A stretch of DNA of 64,000 nt from Bacteroidales bacterium (lineage in GTDB: Bacteria; Bacteroidota; Bacteroidia; Bacteroidales; Muribaculaceae). Shown here in pieces: positions 46,817 through 55,721 of the stretch (the stretch's first letter is position 1; every line of letters starts with the position of its first letter). The notes beneath the pieces were generated by a model that made no database searches, was not told the origin of the DNA, and was given only the letters and a program-made list of their open reading frames with translations. The stretch spans positions 1 to 64,000 of the forward strand of contig DXXK01000091.1 in the NCBI GenBank assembly GCA_019416425.1, written 5' to 3'. A program made the translations under genes and the position numbers.

Positions 46817-46848
46817 CAAAAATAACAATTTTCCGATTAAAACGCAAA
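46817..46848 (-). promoter_or_regulatory. Promoter of the AAA-ATPase gene
   Basis: Minus strand TTTG (46848-46845), 20-base spacer, TATTTTTG (46824-46817), ending 29 bases before ATG 46788. Its position inside the upstream part of the C1-peptidase frame argues that the peptidase starts later, at 46870. Confidence 0.75.
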
Positions 46849-46869
46849 AATACCATCGACTCAGCCGGG

Positions 46870-47433
46870 ATGGAGATAGAAGTGAAAGTTTTTTCGGTCA
46901 AGCCTACTTTGCTGACGCGTGACTACAAGGTGGTTCCGAGTTCGGTGGATCTGCGGCCTTATTGTCCCACCGTGCGGAGTCAGGGCCAGTACGGTACATG
47001 TACAAGCTGGGCCACTTCCTATGCCGCCCGTACGATATCTGAGGCTATCCTGAATGGCTGGACCGACAAGACAAGGATAACCCGCGAGGCTTTCGCTCCG
47101 AATTTCATCTATACGCAGATCAAGTCGCCGGGTGATGCCAACTGTCAGAAGGGATCCTGCATTGACGATGCCCTGGATGTGATGAGCGAGGAGGGTGTGC
47201 CGTAACTGCATGAGTTCGATGTTATGTGCGTGCTCTACTCCGCGTCGCGTCTTGATATAGATGATATCAACAGAAGGATTGAGAATGCCGCCGGACGGTT
47301 TGTGCAAAGAGTCGAGAATGTTCTTGGCTCAAAATGTGTGTCTAATCCCGATTTCAGTTCATCATCCGTATCGTTCAAGGCTCAGAGCAACGCCTCGGTT
47401 GTCCCTGTATTTGTCAAGAGTGTCCATAAATAA
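46870..47433 (+). pseudogene. Decayed C1 (papain-like) peptidase
   Basis: From ATG 46870 (MEIEVKVF) the frame holds VDLRPYCPTVRSQGQYGTCTSWAT, where the cysteine in YGTCTSWA is the papain nucleophile (written here in parts: RPYCPTVRSQ and GTCTSWAT). It meets TAA at 47203-47205, only ~110 codons in, before the catalytic histidine and asparagine. The same frame then stays open to 47433 with text (SRLDIDDINRRIENAAG; VPVFVKSVHK) that does not look like peptidase, so part of the gene is probably deleted and a different 3' end remains. It may be the leftover of a longer peptidase gene. An upstream ATG at 46804 overlaps the AAA-ATPase promoter. Confidence 0.65.
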
Positions 47434-47457
47434 GGTAAAAGTCCTGAAACTGGGGTG

Positions 47458-48141
47458 TCAGAAGGTGACGGCCAGGGAGAGGATGCAGAGACGGCCGGCG
47501 GGGTAGGAGACGGCGGTTGCCAAAGGCTCGGCGGCTGCCGTCAGGGTGGCGCCGGTGGTGCAGACATCGTCCACCAACAGGATGTGCTTGCCGGACAGAC
47601 GCTCAGTATTGCGGACCACAAAGATGTTCTTCAGGTTCTCCAGCCGCTGGTCATGGTTCAACGCAGTTTGCGTGCGGTGGCCTCTGACGGCACGCAATGA
47701 GGTGTCGACAGGTATGCCAGTCACCTTTGAGATGCCGATGCACAGCTGCTCTGCCTGGTTGTAACCGCGCCGGGCCTGCTTCCACCAATGCATCGGCACC
47801 GGCATCAGCATGTCCACACCGTTGAAAAAGCCGGTGTTAAGCAGTTCCCGGCCCATTACCTCGCCCATATATCGCCCCAAGTCGCGGAACTTACGGTATT
47901 TCATGTCATGAAGCACCGACGCCAGCTCGGAGTTGGGTGTATACAGCAGGAGTCCGGTACACCGATCGTACGGAACGATGCCCATGAAGCGCTGCTCCAT
48001 CGGATTGTCCTTGACGCGATGGAAATTGGAGCGCGGCAGCTTCGTCAGACACCTCCGGCACAGGTACCGCTCATCTTTGCCTAACTGCCGTCCACAGATG
48101 TGGCAAGTCCGCGGCAGGATATATTCCAACAGCGCATTCAT
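47458..48141 (-). CDS. ComF-family phosphoribosyltransferase-like protein
   Basis: 227 residues. N-terminal zinc knuckle (RTCHICGRQL … YLCRRCL), then MLMPVPMHWWKQARRGYNQAEQL and the PRPP-loop-like LLVDDVCTTGATL typical of ComF/GntX. In naturally competent bacteria ComF supports DNA uptake in the cytoplasm; in Bacteroidota the role is not settled. recX ends 2 bases upstream, so it belongs to the prmC-recX-comF operon. Confidence 0.93.
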   Translation of the reverse strand: MNALLEYILPRTCHICGRQLGKDERYLCRRCLTKLPRSNFHRVKDNPMEQRFMGIVPYDRCTGLLLYTPNSELASVLHDMKYRKFRDLGRYMGEVMGRELLNTGFFNGVDMLMPVPMHWWKQARRGYNQAEQLCIGISKVTGIPVDTSLRAVRGHRTQTALNHDQRLENLKNIFVVRNTERLSGKHILLVDDVCTTGATLTAAAEPLATAVSYPAGRLCILSLAVTF

Positions 48142-48143
48142 GG

Positions 48144-48668
48144 TTAGTCATCACTTTCAGGAGTATCCTCCTCTGGCAGACGCTTAACGATTTCCTGGAC
48201 CATCCTGATGGCCAGATTCGACTCGAAACCACGCGACATCAGATGCTTCAGCAACTTTGTACGATGGTCAAACTCCTTAAGGTCCAGCATCTTGACCTTG
48301 GCCTTCGCCACACGTATCAACGCCTCTTTGTAATCCTGCGGATCAATTTCGGCCAATGCTGCCTCGATCTCCGAGGCCGGTATGCGCTTCACCATCAGCT
48401 GCTGGCGGATCTTCATCCTGCCCCATCCGGCAAAGCGAACCTTGTCGCGGGCCAGAGCACGCGCGTAACGAGAATCGTCCAGGAACTTCAACTCCCTCAG
48501 CCTGGCCAATATATCCTCCGCGTCAGCCGGGGCAATCTCCATCTTGCGCAGTTTCTCCGACAGATCCGCCGTACACTGCTCCGAGCGGGCGCACAGCGAC
48601 GCCAGACGTTCCAGCGCCTTCTCAGGTGTAATCGGTTTCTTCTTCTTATCCTTTGGTTCCATCGGCAA
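48144..48668 (-). CDS. recX: RecX-family regulator of RecA
   Basis: 174 residues, nearly all helical and basic. LASLCARSEQCTADLSEKL, LRELKFLDDSRYARALARDKV and FAGWGRMKIRQQLMVKRI are the three-helix repeats of RecX. It binds RecA filaments and limits recombination. The lysine-rich N-terminus (PKDKKKKP) is likely disordered. It overlaps the prmC stop by 23 bases, so the start may be the second ATG a few codons in. Confidence 0.9.
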   Translation of the reverse strand: MPMEPKDKKKKPITPEKALERLASLCARSEQCTADLSEKLRKMEIAPADAEDILARLRELKFLDDSRYARALARDKVRFAGWGRMKIRQQLMVKRIPASEIEAALAEIDPQDYKEALIRVAKAKVKMLDLKEFDHRTKLLKHLMSRGFESNLAIRMVQEIVKRLPEEDTPESDD

Positions 48669-49494
48669 AGCGCTTTCGGTTCTGCGAGTCGCGTGAGATG
48701 GTCACGTCACGGAATCCATTGTCCTCCATCAACCTTACCATATCGTCGGCAAAGCGGGGATTGATTTCAAAATAGAGATGTCCGCCTTGCGGCAATGCCG
48801 TCTCCGCCACCTCGGTGATGCGCCTGTAATAACGCAAGGGATTGTTGTTGGGGACGAACAGAGCCTGCGCCGGCTCAAATTTCAGCACGTTGTCATCCAT
48901 GTCGGCCTTTTCCTCCTCAGGTATGTAAGGAGGATTGCTCACGATAATGTCGAACGAGTCCGGTTCCGGCTTCCAGTTGAAGATATCGGCATGAATGAAA
49001 TCGATTTTTGCGCCCAGCCGCTCCGCGTTCTCATGAGCCACAGCCAGAGCCTCCTCCGAGATATCCATGGCGCTGACGTGCGCGAAGGGGAGGACCCGGC
49101 TCAGGGCGATGGCTATGGCTCCCGAACCGGTGCCTATGTCCAGAACTCTCAGGTCGGAATGCTGGTCGTAACGGTCAACGATCAGATCTACCAGTTCGGC
49201 TGTTTCCGGACGCGGAATCAGCACCGCGGGGGTTACCTTCAGATCCATGCCGTAGTACCGTGCCTCTCCTAATATATATTGCAAGGGCTCGTGATGCTCC
49301 AGGCGTGCCAGGATGTTGCCGACGGTCTGCAGCATACGCTCGGACACCGGCAGCTCCGCGTTGATTATCAGCGAGGTCGGGTCCCACCCCTTCAGATGAT
49401 GGAATATCAGGCGAGTCATCGCGTTCGCCTCGTACCGGCCGTAGACAGGTGCCAGACGGTTCACCAGCTCCCTTCTCAGATCATTAACTTTCAT
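48646..49494 (-). CDS. prmC: Release factor N5-glutamine methyltransferase
   Basis: 282 residues. RPETAELVDLIVDRY, VLDIGTGSGAIAIALS (SAM-binding motif I) and IIVSNPPYIPEEEK (NPPY that holds the glutamine) are standard for PrmC/HemK. It methylates the GGQ glutamine of release factors 1 and 2. First gene of the prmC-recX-comF operon. Confidence 0.95.
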   Translation of the reverse strand: MKVNDLRRELVNRLAPVYGRYEANAMTRLIFHHLKGWDPTSLIINAELPVSERMLQTVGNILARLEHHEPLQYILGEARYYGMDLKVTPAVLIPRPETAELVDLIVDRYDQHSDLRVLDIGTGSGAIAIALSRVLPFAHVSAMDISEEALAVAHENAERLGAKIDFIHADIFNWKPEPDSFDIIVSNPPYIPEEEKADMDDNVLKFEPAQALFVPNNNPLRYYRRITEVAETALPQGGHLYFEINPRFADDMVRLMEDNGFRDVTISRDSQNRKRFADGTKG

Positions 49495-49625
49495 AACTTA
49501 AGATTGCTTAACTTTAAAACAGAACTTTTAATATGATATTTTCTTAAACCCTCAAATAAAAACGCGGTCTTAGAGTTTGAAATAGAAACACACTAATAAT
49601 TGTATTATAACGAGAGAACATAGAG

Positions 49626-50078
49626 ATGAAAAAATTAATGACCCTGTTGGTGATGCTGGCGGTAGGCGTATGCAGCGCCATGGCGTTGCCGTTCGACAAA
49701 TACACGGTTAACCGCAGCGAGCTTCCTGAAGAGGCCCAGAAATTCCTGACGACTTACTTCCCGAAGGCCAAGGTAAGCATGATCAAAGTCGACAAGCATC
49801 TGTTAAAAAAGACTGATTACGACGTCAAGCTGACCAACGGCATGTCCATCGAGTTCAAGAACAGTGGCAAGTGGGAGGAAGTGGACTGCAAGGGCAAGGA
49901 GGTGCCGGCAGGTATCGTTCCCAAGCGCATTCAGACGTATGTGTCTAAGAATCATCCTGATACGTTCATTACAAAGATTGAGCGCACCAATCGCGGCTTC
50001 GAGGTCGAGCTCAACACCGAGGTGGAGTTGAAATTCGACCACTTAGGCACGTTCAAATCGATGAAAATCGACGATTGA
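49626..50078 (+). CDS. Secreted PepSY-like protein
   Basis: 150 residues. Signal peptide (~1-20, ending AMAL). Two PepSY-like beta-alpha units: ELPEEAQKFLTTYFPKAKVSMIKVD with YDVKLTNGMSIEFKNSGKWEEVD, and KRIQTYVSKNHPDTFITKIERT with FEVELNTEVELKFDHLGTF. Family members are periplasmic inhibitors or sensors (family knowledge). Divergent from prmC; a leader of >100 bases with no strong promoter precedes it. Confidence 0.88.
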   Translation: MKKLMTLLVMLAVGVCSAMALPFDKYTVNRSELPEEAQKFLTTYFPKAKVSMIKVDKHLLKKTDYDVKLTNGMSIEFKNSGKWEEVDCKGKEVPAGIVPKRIQTYVSKNHPDTFITKIERTNRGFEVELNTEVELKFDHLGTFKSMKIDD

Positions 50079-50170
50079 AACGTTTCAATCGTTAATTAAC
50101 ATACGTTAAATACGGTCAAAGACACACTAAGAAATTAAACATACGGCGCTAAAGACCGTTCTAATAAGCG

Positions 50171-50863
50171 ATGAAAAAGATTAGCATAACCATAAGCATC
50201 GCTGCCGTGTGTCTGCTGATCGGAGCCGGGATTCACATCCGGGCCCAAGAGCAAAAAGATTCAAAAGAACCTGTTGTAATAGAAGATACTGTAAAAAAAA
50301 TCACGACGGCGGCGAAGGCGAATGATGCTATCGCCGTCGATTTGTTTGAAGAAGCGGTAGCAATCATCAAGAAGTACGAGGGCTCGCATCAAGCCAACAT
50401 CTGGCCGTTCGTAGGCTACGGGCACAAGGTGCAGCCAGGCGAGAAATACACTCGCAGGACCGTTCTGTCGGAGAAGAAGGCCGACGAACTGCTGCGCAAG
50501 GACTTGCTTAAGAACTGCGCGCAATTCAGAGAATTCGGAGCTGATTCGTTGCTGTTGGGCACGTTGGCCTACAACATCGGCTCCGGCAATGTGAAACGAT
50601 CGTCTGTGACGCGAGCGTTGCGCAACGGCAACCGCGATATACGCGACCTCTATCTGTCTCATTGCCGATACCGTGGCAAGCGTCTGTCTCAGCTGCAGCG
50701 TCGGCGCGTTGAGGAATTCGACCGTCTGTATATCGAGGATATCGAGAGTTTAAATGATTCCACGGCCGACGCTCATGCGGTGCTGGATAGCCGGAAAACC
50801 CTGATCAGTCCGGAATTCAGCCTCAACAGTCAATCAATGGTCGCATCAGTAAGACTATTTTGA
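50171..50863 (+). CDS. Secreted GH24-type lysozyme
   Basis: 230 residues. Signal peptide (~1-25, ending IRAQ). AIIKKYEG with E70 and WPFVGYGH (78-85) are the phage-T4-type lysozyme active-site blocks; ALAYNIGSGNVKRSSV style region (LGTLAYNIGSGN) follows. It would cut peptidoglycan between MurNAc and GlcNAc. Chromosomal context with a secretion signal suggests a cell-wall role or attack on other cells rather than a prophage; no phage genes are nearby. 1 base from the next gene. Confidence 0.85.
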   Translation: MKKISITISIAAVCLLIGAGIHIRAQEQKDSKEPVVIEDTVKKITTAAKANDAIAVDLFEEAVAIIKKYEGSHQANIWPFVGYGHKVQPGEKYTRRTVLSEKKADELLRKDLLKNCAQFREFGADSLLLGTLAYNIGSGNVKRSSVTRALRNGNRDIRDLYLSHCRYRGKRLSQLQRRRVEEFDRLYIEDIESLNDSTADAHAVLDSRKTLISPEFSLNSQSMVASVRLF

Positions 50864-50864
50864 A

Positions 50865-51671
50865 ATGAAAGCATATCTTACAATAAGCCTGATGTTTCTG
50901 GCATGGGGATGCTCCGGATGCACCCATTCCAGGGCCAAGGAAGTGGCTGTGACCGCACAGGGCGACACAATCCCCGACGAGGTCAGGCAGGTGGTGCATG
51001 CTGTCGAGTCTGGCGATACAATGGAATTTGCCGGACGTGTCAGCTATCCGTTGGCGCGTCCATATCCGCTGCACAACATCGAGAACGAGGAGCAGATGAA
51101 GGAGTACTACAGCACGCTGGTGGATGACTCGCTGCGGAACGCCATCGCCTCCGATGCCAAGGATTGGAGCCGATACGGCTGGCGTGGCTGGTCCGTGCGC
51201 GACGGACAGTTCCTGTGGATTGACTCGTTGATCTACGACATCCCGTATGTGTCGAGTCGCGAGCGAGTCAATCTGGATTCGTTAAGGCATAAGGATATCC
51301 TGACCCTCAAGCCTGACCTGCGTGACGGCTGGCAGCCTGTGGCAGCCTACCGGGGAGACAACGGTGAGATTGTCCGTATCGATGCCCGCGACGGAATGCA
51401 GCCCACGGATCCCGATGCCTTGAGGATGCTGCTGTACGCCAAGGGCATGCAGTTGACAGGCGAACCGACGCGTACGGCGCACGGCACGCTGGACCTGGAA
51501 GGTTCCGCTCTGAGCCCGTCATATCGTTTCACCGACAAGGAAGGCGAGGTCTGGACACTGGAAACGGAACCAGCCGACAGCTCGCGTCCCATGATTTACT
51601 ACGAGGCGCCCGACGGATCCGTATCAGAAATGCCCATCACTTCCGTTTATTGGTTAGACATTGTCCATTGA
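50865..51671 (+). CDS. Lipoprotein of unknown function
   Basis: 268 residues with a lipobox in MFLAWGCSGC. A helix-rich middle (NEEQMKEYYSTLVDDSLRNAI) resembles the DUF4348/SnoaL-like cone (FDSVVDYPLARPYPLHNI-type entry; here VSYPLARPYPLHNI), followed by strands. I cannot assign a function. Starting 1 base after the lysozyme stop, it is surely co-transcribed with it and could protect the cell's own wall, which is inference. Confidence 0.7.
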   Translation: MKAYLTISLMFLAWGCSGCTHSRAKEVAVTAQGDTIPDEVRQVVHAVESGDTMEFAGRVSYPLARPYPLHNIENEEQMKEYYSTLVDDSLRNAIASDAKDWSRYGWRGWSVRDGQFLWIDSLIYDIPYVSSRERVNLDSLRHKDILTLKPDLRDGWQPVAAYRGDNGEIVRIDARDGMQPTDPDALRMLLYAKGMQLTGEPTRTAHGTLDLEGSALSPSYRFTDKEGEVWTLETEPADSSRPMIYYEAPDGSVSEMPITSVYWLDIVH

Positions 51672-51763
51672 CCGGCATCGACGCCGCTCTACGGACATTG
51701 ACCAAGCCAACCGTAGCCGTCCGCAACCGAGTTTAACCAGGGCGGCTTGCATAACAACGGACG

Positions 51764-52552
51764 ATGGAACAGAAATACACATTGGAATACTTTTTATCAG
51801 CGGGGGAGACAAACGCCGAAGCGGAGTTGTCTCTTCCGCTGCTTACGTCAAGGATAATCGACATCTCGACGGCGCATGCCAACTTGCTGCACATCGGCAA
51901 CCCGGACATGGCCGACCGCGGATGCGGGTGGGTGCTGTCGCGCCTGGCGCTGGAGATGTACCGCTACCCTAAAGTAAACGAGCGCTACCGCCTGACCACC
52001 TGGATCGAGAGCTACAACCGTCATTTCTCAGAGCGCATAGTGCAGGTCTCAAGCGAGACCGGCGAGCCGTTGGGCTATTCGCGTGCCGTATGGATGATTC
52101 TGGACTACAACACCCGTGAGTCCGTGGGCCTGTCGCATCTGCCCATCCCGGAGGACCTGCCGATTCCGGGCGAGTGTCCCATAGCGCGGCAGGGCAAGCA
52201 TGTGCCGGTGCTTCCGCAGGATTACGATGGGGAACTGCCGCGTGGAGCCGTACGGGCCACGGCACAGCCCTATGAATACCGGTTCAAGTACTGCGACCTG
52301 GACTTCTACCGTCATGTCAACACCGTCAAGTACATCGAGCTCCTGCTGAACCGCCTGACGCTGGCCGACTACGACGCTACCCGTGTGCGCCGCATGGAAC
52401 TGGCGTTCATGCATGAGGCTACCTACGACCAGCAGTCCCTTGTCCACCGTGCGGACCAGGGACTGGAATCATACTTCAGCATCAACAACAAGGATACCGG
52501 AATCCCGGGACTTATTGCCCGAATAATAAGGGAGGACAGACAGCTTGAATAA
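51764..52552 (+). CDS. Acyl-ACP thioesterase
   Basis: 262 residues, a double hot-dog protein: first domain from YTLEYFLSAGETNAEAELSL to WMILDYNTRESVGL, second from YEYRFKYCDLDFYRHVNTVKYIEL (the D-x-N-x-H-x-N-type active site appears as DLDFYRHVNTVKY). It releases fatty acids from acyl carrier protein in the cytoplasm. 60 bases upstream of frc, in the same direction; whether it is part of that operon is open. Confidence 0.9.
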   Translation: MEQKYTLEYFLSAGETNAEAELSLPLLTSRIIDISTAHANLLHIGNPDMADRGCGWVLSRLALEMYRYPKVNERYRLTTWIESYNRHFSERIVQVSSETGEPLGYSRAVWMILDYNTRESVGLSHLPIPEDLPIPGECPIARQGKHVPVLPQDYDGELPRGAVRATAQPYEYRFKYCDLDFYRHVNTVKYIELLLNRLTLADYDATRVRRMELAFMHEATYDQQSLVHRADQGLESYFSINNKDTGIPGLIARIIREDRQLE

Positions 52553-52614
52553 ACAGTTGGCGCGGTTCATGTGTTTAAAAGAGTAAATTGAGAAATTATT
52601 TAATCAGACAAACT

Positions 52615-53916
52615 ATGAACACAGCACCACTTCAGGGAATAAAAGTGATTGACTTCACGAGCGTGCAGTCCGGTCCGTCATGTACACAGATGCTTGCCTG
52701 GCTCGGCGCCGATGTCATCAAGATAGAGCGTCCCGGCTCGGGCGACGCCACCCGTAAGGAGCTCCAGTTCGACCCCGACTGTCCCAGCTACTACTTCCTG
52801 CAGCTCAATTCCGACAAGAAGTCGCTGACGCTGGATGCCGCAACCCCCGACGGCAAGGAGATTCTGACATGTCTTGTCAAGACCGCCGACATCTTCATCG
52901 AGAACCTGCATCCAGGCGCCATGGATAAGCTGGGCTTCAGCTGGGAAGAGGTTCACAAGCTGAACCCCAAGTGCATCTACGGCACCATCAAGGGTTTCCC
53001 CGTATCGTCCAAATACGCGCACCTGAAGGCTTACGAGCCTGTCGCACAAGTTACGGCGGCTGCCGCCTCGACTACGGGATGGTGGACCGGCGACAACGCC
53101 GTCCCTACGCAGTCCGGCGCCGCCCTGGGCGACTCCAACACCGGTATGCACATGCTGATCGGCCTGTTGGCCGCCCTGCAGCAGCGCACTCACACCGGCG
53201 AGGGCTGCTATGTCTACCAGTCAATGCACAACGCATGTCTGAATCTTTGCCGTATCAAGACCCGCGACCAGCTCACGCTGGACAAGATCGGATACCTGAC
53301 GCAGTTTCCGCAGTATCCAAACGAGAAGTTCCCCGACTATGTGCCCCGTTCCGGCAACACCGAGGGCAGCGGCGTACTGGGCTGGACCTATAGGGCCAAG
53401 GGCTGGGAGACGGACCCCAACGCATACGTCTACATCATCTTCCAGCGCGGCAAGAAGGACTTCGAGAAGGCCTGCGCTGCATTCGGCTTCGAGGACTGGC
53501 TCACCAATCCCGACTTCAACACCGCCGACGCTCGCGACCGCCACAAACAGGAACTGATCGAGCGCGTGCAGAAGTGGGTACTGGATCATGATTACGACAA
53601 GTATCAGGTCACCGACATCCTGGCCAAGGCCGATGTGCCCGTGGCTCCGGTGCTGAACACCAAGGAGATCATGGACGACGAGAGCCTGTACGACGGCAAT
53701 ACGCTGGTACGTATCAACCAGCCCGGCAAGGTCGGCGAGTTCGTCACTGTCGGATGTCCGTTCACCATGAGCAACTATACCCCCACCTACGGGCCGTGTC
53801 CCACCTTGGGAGGCAACACGGCGGAGGTCCTGAAGGCTTACGGCTACACCGACGACCAGATCGCCGAATTCGCTAAGAATGGTACAACCGCGCCGCTACC
53901 CGACGGCCAAATGTGA
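52615..53916 (+). CDS. frc: Formyl-CoA:oxalate CoA-transferase
   Basis: 433 residues from ATG 52615. Class III CoA-transferase: GIKVIDFTSVQSGPSCTQML, the catalytic aspartate D173 in GDSNTGMH (D169 in the Oxalobacter enzyme), the loop PRSGNTEGSG in the place of the Oxalobacter glycine loop, and KGWETDPNAYVY, shared with characterised Frc. It moves CoA from formyl-CoA to oxalate. Its stop overlaps the possible GTG start of oxc, and the ATG of oxc is 8 bases downstream, so the two are coupled. An upstream TTG at 52588 is not needed. Confidence 0.93.
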   Translation: MNTAPLQGIKVIDFTSVQSGPSCTQMLAWLGADVIKIERPGSGDATRKELQFDPDCPSYYFLQLNSDKKSLTLDAATPDGKEILTCLVKTADIFIENLHPGAMDKLGFSWEEVHKLNPKCIYGTIKGFPVSSKYAHLKAYEPVAQVTAAAASTTGWWTGDNAVPTQSGAALGDSNTGMHMLIGLLAALQQRTHTGEGCYVYQSMHNACLNLCRIKTRDQLTLDKIGYLTQFPQYPNEKFPDYVPRSGNTEGSGVLGWTYRAKGWETDPNAYVYIIFQRGKKDFEKACAAFGFEDWLTNPDFNTADARDRHKQELIERVQKWVLDHDYDKYQVTDILAKADVPVAPVLNTKEIMDDESLYDGNTLVRINQPGKVGEFVTVGCPFTMSNYTPTYGPCPTLGGNTAEVLKAYGYTDDQIAEFAKNGTTAPLPDGQM

Positions 53917-53924
53917 TTACCGCT

Positions 53925-55670
53925 ATGGATACTGACAAGAATACATGCAGCTGCAACTCCGCGCCTGCGCCCAGGTATCCCGATCAGGTGACCGGCATGT
54001 GGATTCTGGCGCAGAGCCTGAAACGCATCGGCGTCAAGAACGTATACGGCCTGGTGGGCATACCCATCACAGAAGCCGCCTACATAATCCAGGGCGAAGG
54101 CATCCGCTTCGTCGGATTCCGTCACGAGCAGCAGGCCGGCATGGCCGCCGCCACCGACGGTTACTGCACCGGTTTCCCGGGGGTGCTGATGACCGTTTCC
54201 TCGCTTGGCTTCCTGAACGGGCTCACGGCCACGGCCAACGCCACCGTCAACTGCTATCCGATGGTGCAGATCTCCGGCTCGTCGGTACGTGAGCCTATCG
54301 ACCTGGAACAGGGCACCTACGAGGGTCTGGACCAGCTGGCCGTAGCCAAGACACTGGTCAAGGGCGCCTATCGCGTCAACCGTGCCGAGGATATCTTCAC
54401 GGGAGTGGTACGCGCCTTCCGCGCCGCCATCTCGGGCCGTCCCGGCGGAGTATATCTGGACATCACAACCCCGGCCATGGGTCAGATCATGGACCGTGAC
54501 AAGGCCGAGGCTCTCTTCGGAGACCCCGTCGACCTCTGCCCGGCGATGGTTCCGTCGGCCGAATCCGTGGAACGCGCCGTCAAGCTGCTGAGTTCGGCCA
54601 AGAAGCCCGCCATCCTGATCGGCAAGGGTGCCGCACAGGCACAGGTGGAGGACCTGCTCAAGGAGCTTGTGGAGCGCACCGGCGTACCGTTCTATCCCAT
54701 GTCGATGGCCAAAGGCGTCCTGCCCGACAAACATCCCCTCAGCGCGTTGTCCGTACGCTCCACCATCATGGAGGACAGCGACGTCGTGATGCTGGTCGGC
54801 GCACGCCTGAACTGGCTGCTGAGCCGCGGCCACGGCAAGTGGAATCCCGCAGGCAAGTTCATCCAGCTTGACATCGACCCGAAGGAGATTGACTGCAACC
54901 GTCACATCGACGCGCCCGTAATCGGCGACCTGCGCAGCTCGCTGCAGGCCATCCTGGACAAGCTTCCCGCCAAGGAGAGCTTCGCCATGGATCCCCGGTG
55001 GGTCCCGGGCATTCAGAAAGAAAGCGCGGAGAAGAACGCCAAATTCGCCGAGCGTCTGGTGCCGCAGACCGTTCCGATGACGCACTGGAGCGCCCTGTCG
55101 GCCGCCAAGAAAGTCATGGAGGCGAATCCCGACGTGATCCTGGTCAACGAGGGAGCCAATACACTTGACGATACGCGCGACACCATCGACATGGCATTGC
55201 CGCGTCACCGCATAGACTGCGCCACCTGGGCCATCATGGGTATGGGTATGGGTTCGGCCATCGGAGCCGCCGTGGCGACCGGCAAGAGCGTAGTGGCCAT
55301 CGAGGGTGACTCCGCGTTCGGTTTCTCGGGCATGGACTTCTCAACCATCTGCCGCTTCAAGCTCCCCGTCACCGTTTGCATCTTCAACAACGGAGGTATC
55401 TATAACGGTATCGGCGAACCGATGGACAAGACCACCGACCCGGCGCCGACCACGCTGGACATCAACGCACGCTACGACAAGCTCGGTGACGCGTTCGGCG
55501 CCAAGACCTACATGGTGACTACTCCGGCCGAGTTCGAGACCGCCCTGACCCAGGCCATCGCTTCCAAGGCTCCCGCTCTGATCGACGTACAGCTTGCCGC
55601 CGACTCGGGCAAGGAATCAGGTCATATCGGATACCTGAATCCTGCTCCGCTACAGAAAATCACAGTTTAA
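53925..55670 (+). CDS. oxc: Oxalyl-CoA decarboxylase (thiamine diphosphate)
   Basis: 581 residues. YGLVGIPITEAA and FRHEQQAGMAAATDGY with the cofactor glutamate E68, a central domain (SSAKKPAILIGKGAAQAQ), and the ThDP motif GDSAFGFSGMDFSTICRF…NNGG. The VGIPIT start and SSVREPIDLEQGTYE are oxalyl-CoA decarboxylase features rather than acetolactate synthase. Reaction: oxalyl-CoA to formyl-CoA and CO2, which consumes a proton. An odd N-terminal CSC (8-10) precedes the fold. The transporter follows 51 bases later. Confidence 0.94.
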   Translation: MDTDKNTCSCNSAPAPRYPDQVTGMWILAQSLKRIGVKNVYGLVGIPITEAAYIIQGEGIRFVGFRHEQQAGMAAATDGYCTGFPGVLMTVSSLGFLNGLTATANATVNCYPMVQISGSSVREPIDLEQGTYEGLDQLAVAKTLVKGAYRVNRAEDIFTGVVRAFRAAISGRPGGVYLDITTPAMGQIMDRDKAEALFGDPVDLCPAMVPSAESVERAVKLLSSAKKPAILIGKGAAQAQVEDLLKELVERTGVPFYPMSMAKGVLPDKHPLSALSVRSTIMEDSDVVMLVGARLNWLLSRGHGKWNPAGKFIQLDIDPKEIDCNRHIDAPVIGDLRSSLQAILDKLPAKESFAMDPRWVPGIQKESAEKNAKFAERLVPQTVPMTHWSALSAAKKVMEANPDVILVNEGANTLDDTRDTIDMALPRHRIDCATWAIMGMGMGSAIGAAVATGKSVVAIEGDSAFGFSGMDFSTICRFKLPVTVCIFNNGGIYNGIGEPMDKTTDPAPTTLDINARYDKLGDAFGAKTYMVTTPAEFETALTQAIASKAPALIDVQLAADSGKESGHIGYLNPAPLQKITV

Positions 55671-55721
55671 TGAACTCGGGGATGGGCCTGCAACCCGTCC
55701 CCGGCTATAAACTATACCGCT

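Noticed and set aside
53844..55208. 454-codon frame antisense to oxc
   Set aside because: It is the complement of a clear thiamine-diphosphate enzyme and has no start context or recognisable domain.
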